The translations under genes and the position numbers were made by a program. Under the pieces are notes generated by a model. That model searched no databases. It saw only the letters and a program-made list of their open reading frames with translations, and was not told the origin of the DNA. Below, piece after piece: positions 5,388 through 10,726 of a stretch of DNA of 10,726 nt (position 1 is its first letter; each line of letters begins with the position of its first letter). This stretch comes from Anaerobacillus sp. (GTDB lineage Bacteria; Bacillota; Bacilli; Bacillales; Anaerobacillaceae), in NCBI GenBank assembly GCA_007118195.1, contig SKSA01000174.1, positions 1 through 10,726 of the forward strand, read 5' to 3'.

Positions 5388-6095
5388 TTAAGGCAAAATT
5401 AGTGTATTATATGAACAAAAACTGTAATCGACTTCATCAGCCATATAGCTATCCTTTTTTAAATTAATATCAGTAAAGAAGAAATCAAAAAATCCATTGA
5501 TTAATGCTTGGTGCATTTTACAAATTGGTACACGGTCAGGAACAAGCTCCTTGAACGTACAATTGTATATTCTAAAGTTCACTTCATTTGATTCTTTGTC
5601 GAAATGAATTTCAGGGTTTAAGCCTTGTTGCAGAGCGACAGTTTTAATATGATTTAATTTTTCTTCATTTTTAAGGGTTTCTAATTTTAAATTGAGTGCT
5701 TGTAAATAAGATTTAGCTGTTTCAAAACCGAATTTACGACCAGTTTCAATTAAAGCTTTCTCACCAATATCACCTAAAGATAAAAGCGTATCTATAGCAA
5801 TTTCCGATAATTTTTGATAATCTCTATATGGAAACTGTAAGCTTACTACTTCATCAGACAAGCGATAAAAACGGCTCGGGCGTCCCCCTTTACCTGTTTT
5901 CTTCGTTTCTGATATTAACATATTTACATCTTCTAATTTTGTTAAATGAAGGCGCGCAACATTGGCATGTATTTCAAAGGCATCGGCTATTTCTTGTACA
6001 GTGATATCGCGATGCTGTTTTGCCACATATTGATAGATCGAAAAGCGTGTCGGATCAGAAAGCACCCCTGTTATTTTTAGAGTTTGTTGCTCCAT
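5388..6095 (-). CDS. Winged-helix transcriptional regulator, SufR/ArsR-like with cysteine motif
   Basis: The 235-residue protein opens with an ArsR-type winged helix-turn-helix: VLSDPTRFSIYQYV (11-24), ITVQEIADAFEIHANVARLHL (31-51), and the wing GKGGRPSRFYRLS (68-80). A helical middle part follows. The C-terminal domain contains NCTF, PICKMH and SFCSY, giving C179, C192, H195 and C227. The C-x12-C spacing of the first two equals that of the iron-sulfur repressor SufR, whose ligands sit in the same part of the protein, so a cluster or metal sensor is a fair guess. The start has an AAAGGGAGTG site. Upstream is a TATAAT box near 6130. Homologues occur beside comGA in other Bacillaceae as I recall. 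The target genes are unknown. Confidence 0.78.
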   Translation of the reverse strand: MEQQTLKITGVLSDPTRFSIYQYVAKQHRDITVQEIADAFEIHANVARLHLTKLEDVNMLISETKKTGKGGRPSRFYRLSDEVVSLQFPYRDYQKLSEIAIDTLLSLGDIGEKALIETGRKFGFETAKSYLQALNLKLETLKNEEKLNHIKTVALQQGLNPEIHFDKESNEVNFRIYNCTFKELVPDRVPICKMHQALINGFFDFFFTDINLKKDSYMADEVDYSFCSYNTLILP

Positions 6096-6190
6096 CCATT
6101 TTCACTCCCTTTTTATTCTTATATAGATTATAATACAGTATGAAATATAAATAAATGCATTTTCAATTTATTTATGTGATTAAACGTAAA

Positions 6191-6317
6191 AAGAAAGGTT
6201 GTTTTCGTAAACTTTGTTGCTTTTTGAGTCGTAGCCAATCTAATGCTTGGCTACGACTCAAAAAGCAAATAGCAGAAGTAGTAGTGTGACGAGTAACTAC
6301 AGGAGCAACAATCTTTT
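6191..6317. repeat. Palindromic intergenic element with a 20-bp perfect hairpin
   Basis: Bases 6219-6238 and 6247-6266 are a perfect 20-bp inverted repeat around an 8-nt loop. Outside it, AAGAAAGGTTGTT on the left is an imperfect inverted repeat of AACAATCTTTT on the right. This suggests a miniature element of about 125 bp with degenerate terminal repeats. No ORF is present. It occupies most of the 303-bp gap between the regulator gene and the tRNA genes. Confidence 0.55.
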
Positions 6318-6346
6318 AGAAAAGAGGCTTAAAAAATAAGCCAACT

Positions 6347-6384
6347 AAAAAAGATAACTACTTATCAAGCGAGAAAGTTAGTTA
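6347..6384 (-). terminator. Weak terminator of the tRNA-Gln transcript
   Basis: On the reverse strand a TAACTA/TAGTTA stem, or alternatively GATAA/TTATC, is followed by six T. The stems are short and AT-rich. Position just after the second tRNA supports the call. Confidence 0.45.
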
Positions 6385-6398
6385 CCTTTTGAATAAAT

Positions 6399-6473
6399 TG
6401 GCTGGGATGGCAGGATTCGAACCTACGCATGACGGAGTCAAAGTCCGTTGCCTTACCGCTTGGCGACATCCCA
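6399..6473 (-). tRNA. tRNA-Gln (anticodon TTG), downstream copy
   Basis: The reverse strand gives a 75-nt tRNA: TGGGATG acceptor arm pairing with CATCCCA, discriminator G and encoded CCA (6401-6399). The D-arm has GCCAAGCGGTAAGGC and the T-loop GGTTCGAATCC. The anticodon loop CTTTGAC carries TTG at 6441-6439. The sequence is identical to the copy 116 bp upstream. Confidence 0.97.
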
Positions 6474-6514
6474 ATGACGTGGCATTATTTAATGTTAAAT
6501 TAATAAATAGAGGG

Positions 6515-6589
6515 TGGCTGGGATGGCAGGATTCGAACCTACGCATGACGGAGTCAAAGTCCGTTGCCTTACCGCTTGGCGACATCCCA
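6515..6589 (-). tRNA. tRNA-Gln (anticodon TTG), upstream copy
   Basis: This copy is identical in all 75 positions to the one at 6399-6473, including the encoded CCA (6517-6515). The first 12 to 15 flanking bases on its 5' side are also similar, so the pair comes from a tandem duplication with a 116-bp period. It is the promoter-proximal copy. Confidence 0.97.
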
Positions 6590-6606
6590 ACGACATGACA
6601 TTATAT

Positions 6607-6636
6607 ATTATAAAAAAATCCAAAAAAATTATGCAA
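6607..6636 (-). promoter_or_regulatory. Putative promoter of the tRNA-Gln pair
   Basis: On the reverse strand TTGCAT (6636-6631), an 18-bp T-rich spacer and TATAAT (6612-6607) predict a start about ten bases before the first tRNA base. Confidence 0.5.
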
Positions 6637-6645
6637 AAAAAGAGG

Positions 6646-6677
6646 AAAAAACATTTTAAATGTCGAAACTGTTTTTT
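6646..6677 (+). promoter_or_regulatory. Possible ComK-type box upstream of comGA
   Basis: Two near-matches to the AAAA-N5-TTTT half-site lie in the comGA upstream region: AAAA-N5-TTTA at 6646-6658 and GAAA-N5-TTTT at 6665-6677. They are six bases apart rather than the usual eight, and the region is AT-rich, so chance is likely enough to keep confidence low. Confidence 0.3.
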
Positions 6678-6736
6678 TACAGCGACATTCAATACAAAAC
6701 AGCAAAAGTATTTTACTAAAAAGGAAGGTGGTATAA

Positions 6737-7780
6737 TTGTTTGATATTGAAGCAAAAAGTAACGAAATAATCATTCAAGCCTACAAAGTTCGTGCATCGG
6801 ATGTTCATATTATTCCTACAAATCCCTATTCTGTTATTGAATACCGTGTTGATCACCAGTTAGTAACAATAGAAAAAATACGAAATAGTGAAGCTGAAAA
6901 GATCATTTCTCACTTGAAGTTTCGCTCTAAAATGGATATTGGCGAAAGAAGAAAACCTCAAAGTGGCTCGCTTACAATGACAATAATGGAAGATAAAATA
7001 AATATTCGCCTCTCTACTTTACCAACAATTCCGCATGAAAGTTTATCTATCCGAATTTTACCTCAAAACGAAGTCGAAACTCTTCAACGTCTCACACTTT
7101 TTCCAAAACATACAGCAATGTTAAGTTCGTTAATTAAAAAGGCGCACGGCTTAATCATCGTTTCAGGGCCTACTGGTTCAGGAAAAACGACAACGATCTA
7201 TTCACTTTTAAATGAAGCAGCAGCAAGAAAAAAAAGAATTATTTGTATTGAAGACCCTGTCGAGATGCAAACAGATACCTTTATTCAAGTAGAGATTAAT
7301 GAAAAGGCCGGACTCACTTATGCAGAGACTTTAAAGTCTGTGTTAAGACACGATCCAGACATTATCATGATTGGTGAAATACGTGATTTTGAAACAGCGA
7401 AAATCGCTGTTCGTGCAGCAATGACTGGTCATTTAGTCATTAGTACGATACATGCTAAAAGTTGTCTTGGTTCTATTAATCGTCTAAAAGAGTTAGGTAT
7501 TGAAGAGCACGATATAAATGAAACAGTGATTGGGCTTGTCTCGCAAAGATTAGTTGAAATGAAATGTCCCTTATGTGGCGATAACTGTTCGAAGTTTTGT
7601 CGAATTTATCGGAAAAGAAGGCGCCTAGCTATTTTTGAAATTTTAGCTGACAAATCTTTAGAAGCTTTAATTAATGAAGGTGAAATAAACCATCGATATG
7701 AAAGTTTGGAACAAACGATAAAGAAAAGTATCACATTAGGATATGTAAACGAAAAAGAATATGAAAGGTGGCTATGTTGA
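6737..7780 (+). CDS. comGA: ComGA, competence pseudopilus assembly ATPase
   Basis: The 347-residue protein is a GspE/PilB-type secretion ATPase of the short Gram-positive form. It shows RASDVHI (19-25) of the N-terminal domain, Walker A GPTGSGKT (144-151), the Asp box IEDPVE (171-176), Walker B around DIIMIGEIRD (208-217), and the His box HLVISTIHA (232-240). A tetracysteine cluster (C277, C280, C284, C288) is consistent with the zinc site of this family. It powers assembly of the ComGC pseudopilus used for DNA uptake at the cell membrane. TTG at 6737 follows AAGGAAGGTGG at 6721-6731. Its stop overlaps the comGB start (TGATG), showing translational coupling. All catalytic residues are present, so the gene itself is intact. 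Confidence 0.94.
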   Translation: MFDIEAKSNEIIIQAYKVRASDVHIIPTNPYSVIEYRVDHQLVTIEKIRNSEAEKIISHLKFRSKMDIGERRKPQSGSLTMTIMEDKINIRLSTLPTIPHESLSIRILPQNEVETLQRLTLFPKHTAMLSSLIKKAHGLIIVSGPTGSGKTTTIYSLLNEAAARKKRIICIEDPVEMQTDTFIQVEINEKAGLTYAETLKSVLRHDPDIIMIGEIRDFETAKIAVRAAMTGHLVISTIHAKSCLGSINRLKELGIEEHDINETVIGLVSQRLVEMKCPLCGDNCSKFCRIYRKRRRLAIFEILADKSLEALINEGEINHRYESLEQTIKKSITLGYVNEKEYERWLC

Positions 7781-8814
7781 TGAAAAATAAACATAGCTTG
7801 AATTACGAAGAAAAAGCCGAATTTTTAGTAAGAACTGGAAAACTTCTTGAACAAGGATATACGATATCGGATTGTATTGATTTTTTCTTAAAATACGAAA
7901 AGAAAAAACTAAAACCGGCGCTATATGTCATGCTTCAACAACTTCAAAATGGAAGTTCATTTAGTGATACATTGGTAGTTTTACAAATGCCCAAAAATAT
8001 TATTAGTTTTGTTTATTACGCTGAGCACTACGGGGATTTAGCTCACGGGCTTATAAAAGGTGGAGATTTATTACGGAAAATAGAAGAAAATAAAAGGAAG
8101 CTTGAAAAGCTTTTAAAATACCCGATTTTTTTACTGTGGATCATAACGGTCTTTTCGATCATTTTATATCAATATTTATTTCCACAATTTTTGCTCCTTT
8201 TTTCTAGTATTAATATTCAACTACCCTTCATTTCGCGAATATTCCTTTATATTATTGACCAATTACCATACTATTTCGCAACAACATTCATTTTAGCTTT
8301 TTTGTTGCTTACCTATTTTATTTTTGTGATTCGAAAAAAAGGTGGGATCTATAAAGCTAGATTAATTTGTCGATTTCCAATCATTGGTCACTTTTATCGA
8401 GTTATGATTACGTACTATTTTTCAATAAATTTAAGTTGTTTAATAAAAAGTGGGATGTCGATCTTAGAAGCACTTTCGATTTTTCATAAACAGGAAAGTG
8501 AAAAATACGTTGGTGAGGAGGCACAACAAATAATTATGAAATTAGAGAAGGGTGAGCCACTGCACCTCGCCTTAATCGATAACACCGTTTACTTAAAGGA
8601 GTTAGCTTACATCGTTGATCATGGTCAAGCAAATGGCCGTTTAGATGAAGAACTTGATCATTATAGTCAATGGCTATTGGAAGAATTTGATCATAAATTG
8701 AAAAAAATATTTATGATCATTCAACCGACATTATTTTTATTCATAGGAATTACAGTTTTACTTATGTTTGCATCAGTCCTTCTACCTATTTTTTCTTTAA
8801 TCGAAGGGCTTTAA
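7780..8814 (+). CDS. comGB: ComGB, competence pseudopilus membrane platform protein
   Basis: The product, 344 residues from ATG 7780, is a T2SF (GspF/PilC) family inner-membrane protein. Two cytoplasmic helical domains are separated by membrane segments. The first pair begins with YPIFLLWIITVFSIILYQYL and LPYYFATTFILAFLLL, and the last helix near the C terminus ends LLMFASVLLPIFSLIEGL. The repeat features SGMSILEAL and GQANGRLDEELDHYSQ are typical. It anchors ComGA and helps assemble the pseudopilus. ATG 7780 was preferred over GTG 7768 because the AAAGGTGG site (7764-7771) is correctly spaced from 7780 and overlaps the GTG. The gene is complete, and a ribosome site for the next gene follows five bases after its stop. 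Confidence 0.92.
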   Translation: MKNKHSLNYEEKAEFLVRTGKLLEQGYTISDCIDFFLKYEKKKLKPALYVMLQQLQNGSSFSDTLVVLQMPKNIISFVYYAEHYGDLAHGLIKGGDLLRKIEENKRKLEKLLKYPIFLLWIITVFSIILYQYLFPQFLLLFSSINIQLPFISRIFLYIIDQLPYYFATTFILAFLLLTYFIFVIRKKGGIYKARLICRFPIIGHFYRVMITYYFSINLSCLIKSGMSILEALSIFHKQESEKYVGEEAQQIIMKLEKGEPLHLALIDNTVYLKELAYIVDHGQANGRLDEELDHYSQWLLEEFDHKLKKIFMIIQPTLFLFIGITVLLMFASVLLPIFSLIEGL

Positions 8815-8831
8815 AGAAGGGGAGTTCTATA

Positions 8832-8846
8832 GTGAAAAAGACCTAA
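8832..8846 (+). pseudogene. comGC: Remnant of comGC: start codon and four codons, then stop
   Basis: AAGAAGGGGAG after the comGB stop is correctly spaced from GTG at 8832, which reads Met-Lys-Lys-Thr and then stop. ComGC is always expected here in Bacillaceae and commonly starts with a few basic residues before the GFTLIEM pseudopilin motif. No frame in the following 110 bases shows that motif. The most economical reading is that comGC is cut directly after its fourth codon, near 8843, by an insertion, deletion or rearrangement. The assignment rests on position and ribosome site, since four codons carry no identity. Confidence 0.55.
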
Positions 8847-8956
8847 TTTCAATAGAGTTTTATAAACGTTCACAATTAATAATGTGTAATTTGAAATAAA
8901 AAGTTATCATAGTAATTAGTATAGTAATTTTTCAAATTATTAGGCGGTGTTATAAG

Positions 8957-10585
8957 GTGCATAATCTATATTTTAATCGAAAAATAAAGGCGGTTGGATA
9001 TTTAATAATTTTTATTACGGTAAGTTGGTTCATTGTTTATTTCAGTAATGGAACGTCTTCAGTATTCCCGCTATTATTTTTTATACCTATTACATTTGCT
9101 GCTTGGAAATTAGGAGCTTTCGGTGGTTTAACTGTAGGATTATTGTCGGGGATTGTTATTGGTCCCTTTATGGCTTTAGATGTGTCACAGCAAATTGCAC
9201 AACCGTTATATAACTGGGTAATGAGGTTATTGTTTTTTTCAGTATATGGTTATGCAATAGGAAGATTAATTACTGAACTAAAAAGTAATAGTATATATGA
9301 CAGTTTAATGGGAATCCCAAATCGGACTTTCTTTTACAGGTATTTAACAACCAAATTGCAGCAAAAAAAAATTAAAAAAGCATTTTTTGTTGTTTTAATT
9401 AATATTGATGATTTTAAAAGTATAAATGATAGTATTGGGCATACTGCTGCTGACTCATTATTAATTGAAATAAAGTCTCGTATCTTAAATTGCATAAGTA
9501 AAAAGGATATGCTGGCAAGGTGGTCTGGAGATGAGTTTGCAATTGTCGTATTTGGCGATAGTGAGGAACAGTTAACCCCTGTTTGTGATTGTATTTATAA
9601 AACGTTACGCTCACCATTTGAAGTAAAAGGGCAACAATTTTTTATTAATGCTAGTATGGGGGCAAGTGCGATTTCTAGCAAGCATCAAAAATATGAAATT
9701 TTGCTTAAAGAAGCTGAAACGGCAATGCGTTTTGTAAAAAAACGTGGGAAAAATTGCTATAAGTTTTATACAGAGGAAATGGATAGAAACTCACTAGAAG
9801 AGAAACTTCTTGAAACGAAGTTGCATCAAGCATTGGAAGAAGAGCAGTTTGAACTTTATTATCAAGCGAAAATTGATTGTAAAGAAAAGAAAATTTATGG
9901 TGTTGAGGCATTAGTTCGTTGGAATAGTCCCGAAGAGGGAATAATCTCACCAGGTGTCTTTATTCCGATGGCGGAAAAAACGGGTTTAATTATTCCAATA
10001 GGTAATTGGGTGTTAAAAACAGCTTGTAATCAAGTGAAAAAATGGCAAGAACAAAACCTAAGAGATATATGTATTTCTGTGAATGTTTCAGCATTACAAA
10101 TTCAGGAAGAAGATTTCGTCTCTACAGTTGCTAACATTTTAGAAGAAACAAATATAAATCCAGAATTAATTGAGTTAGAAATTACTGAAAGCAGTATTAT
10201 GGAAGATACAATTGAGAATATAATGAAGTTAAATGAATTAAAGGAACTTGGATTAAAAATATCGCTTGATGATTTTGGAAAAGGATACTCTTCATTAAAT
10301 TACTTGAAAATCTTACCGATTGACACATTGAAAGTTGATAAATCTTTTATTCAAAACATTGAGTATGACCCAAAAGAAAAAGTTATTACCGAATCAATTA
10401 TTCGTATGGCTAAAGCACTTGGGTTAAAAGTACTTGCTGAAGGGATCGAAAATGAGTCACAACACTCTCTTTTGGTCCAACTTGATTGCGATGCAATGCA
10501 AGGATTTTTATTTTCAAAACCGTTACCTATTGAACAAGCAGAAAATTTAATTAAAAAAAATCGCTCAGTTATTTATGAACGTTAA
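8957..10585 (+). CDS. Membrane GGDEF-EAL protein (c-di-GMP synthesis/hydrolysis)
   Basis: The 542-residue protein has three to four N-terminal membrane helices (about 12-30, 36-52, 54-73, 88-106), then a GGDEF domain (about 112-272) and an EAL domain (about 282-535). The cyclase site has D151/D152 in INIDDFKSIND and SGDEF at 190-194, a variant often still active. The inhibitory I-site position reads SKKD instead of RxxD, so product inhibition is probably lost. The phosphodiesterase site looks complete: E317-A-L, N376, E408, D438-D439, K459, E498 and Q515. It may be bifunctional or mainly a phosphodiesterase. The GTG start follows GGCGGTG. It lies where comGC-GG should be and stops 22 bp before the right repeat. 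Similar proteins govern the motile-to-sessile switch in Bacillus. Confidence 0.92.
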   Translation: MHNLYFNRKIKAVGYLIIFITVSWFIVYFSNGTSSVFPLLFFIPITFAAWKLGAFGGLTVGLLSGIVIGPFMALDVSQQIAQPLYNWVMRLLFFSVYGYAIGRLITELKSNSIYDSLMGIPNRTFFYRYLTTKLQQKKIKKAFFVVLINIDDFKSINDSIGHTAADSLLIEIKSRILNCISKKDMLARWSGDEFAIVVFGDSEEQLTPVCDCIYKTLRSPFEVKGQQFFINASMGASAISSKHQKYEILLKEAETAMRFVKKRGKNCYKFYTEEMDRNSLEEKLLETKLHQALEEEQFELYYQAKIDCKEKKIYGVEALVRWNSPEEGIISPGVFIPMAEKTGLIIPIGNWVLKTACNQVKKWQEQNLRDICISVNVSALQIQEEDFVSTVANILEETNINPELIELEITESSIMEDTIENIMKLNELKELGLKISLDDFGKGYSSLNYLKILPIDTLKVDKSFIQNIEYDPKEKVITESIIRMAKALGLKVLAEGIENESQHSLLVQLDCDAMQGFLFSKPLPIEQAENLIKKNRSVIYER

Positions 10586-10607
10586 GTAAAGCGAAACAAA
10601 GTCAGTA

Positions 10608-10720
10608 AAAGCGAACTCGTTTCAGCAAGCTGAAACATCGAGAAATCAGATGGAGTCTCGACTCCACCTGATTAAAAGTTCCCACCTACGCTACGCGTTG
10701 AGGTGGGGGTCTATAACCCT
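10608..10720 (+). repeat. 113-nt structured repeat, right copy
   Basis: This is the inverted partner of 10-122 with no mismatch. Read forward it has hairpins at about 10619-10636 (GTTTCAG/CTGAAAC), 10645-10672 (ATCAG-x-TGGAGTC with GACTCCA-x-CTGAT) and 10681-10707 (CCCACC/GGTGGG with ACGC/GCGT inside), then GGTCTATAACCCT. Starting 22 bp after the GGDEF-EAL stop, it may also serve as that gene's transcription end, although no T-run follows the hairpins. Confidence 0.85.
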
Positions 10721-10726
10721 TAAACC

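Noticed and set aside
6382..6755. Four ORFs across the tRNA region, two on each strand, with MAGFEPTHDG and RRFESCHP-type peptides
   Set aside because: These are translations of the tRNA-Gln genes themselves, a common artefact.
9414..9950. Two reverse-strand ORFs within the GGDEF-EAL gene
   Set aside because: Shadows of the coding frame on the forward strand.
10..10720. The whole window as one composite transposon
   Set aside because: The interior is ordinary conserved Bacillaceae chromosome (yqgV to comGB), and no transposase is present.

Overview
The window looks like chromosomal DNA from a low-GC, endospore-forming member of the Bacillaceae. AT content is high, Shine-Dalgarno sequences are strong AGGAGG types, and TTG and GTG starts are frequent. 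The genes follow the Bacillus yqg-comG neighbourhood: yqgV, yqgW (DUF2759), yqgX (metallo-beta-lactamase fold), yqgY (DUF2626), a winged-helix regulator, comGA and comGB. Both ends of the window lie inside copies of one repeat, so it may be a draft contig broken at a multicopy repeat.

Layout. 10-122: a structured repeat, identical over 113 nt to the reverse complement of 10608-10720. 205-1290: a DUF1385-type membrane ORF that runs in frame into yqgV, which has its own strong ribosome binding site and ATG at 958. 1291-1739: a bidirectional terminator and a reverse-strand yqgW-like gene whose start codon is out of frame by one base. 1740-2216: an unrecognised reverse-strand gene. 2270-2348: first copy of a structured intergenic element. 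2394-3344: promoter, yqgX and a small CcoS-like membrane protein. 3345-3818 has no protein gene I can support. It holds two more copies of the structured element, then a probable reverse-strand small RNA with a perfect TTGACA-17-TATAAT promoter, C-rich unpaired segments and an intrinsic terminator. 3819-4955: a MidA-family methyltransferase, convergent with yqgY across a shared terminator. 5388-6095: a SufR-like winged-helix regulator. 6096-6398: a 20-bp perfect hairpin element and the tRNA terminator. 6399-6589: two identical tandem tRNA-Gln(TTG) genes on the reverse strand. 6737-8814: comGA and comGB. 8957-10585: a membrane GGDEF-EAL protein.

How the parts fit. comGA and comGB are the ATPase and membrane platform of the competence pseudopilus. 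The expected next gene, comGC, is reduced to a start and four codons (8832-8846), so the operon is broken at that point and a c-di-GMP gene follows. The most interesting possibly undescribed items are the small RNA with its palindromic promoter region, the three-copy structured element with covarying stems, the end repeats that resemble solo transposon-end or omega-RNA-type structures, and the DUF1385-YqgV read-through.
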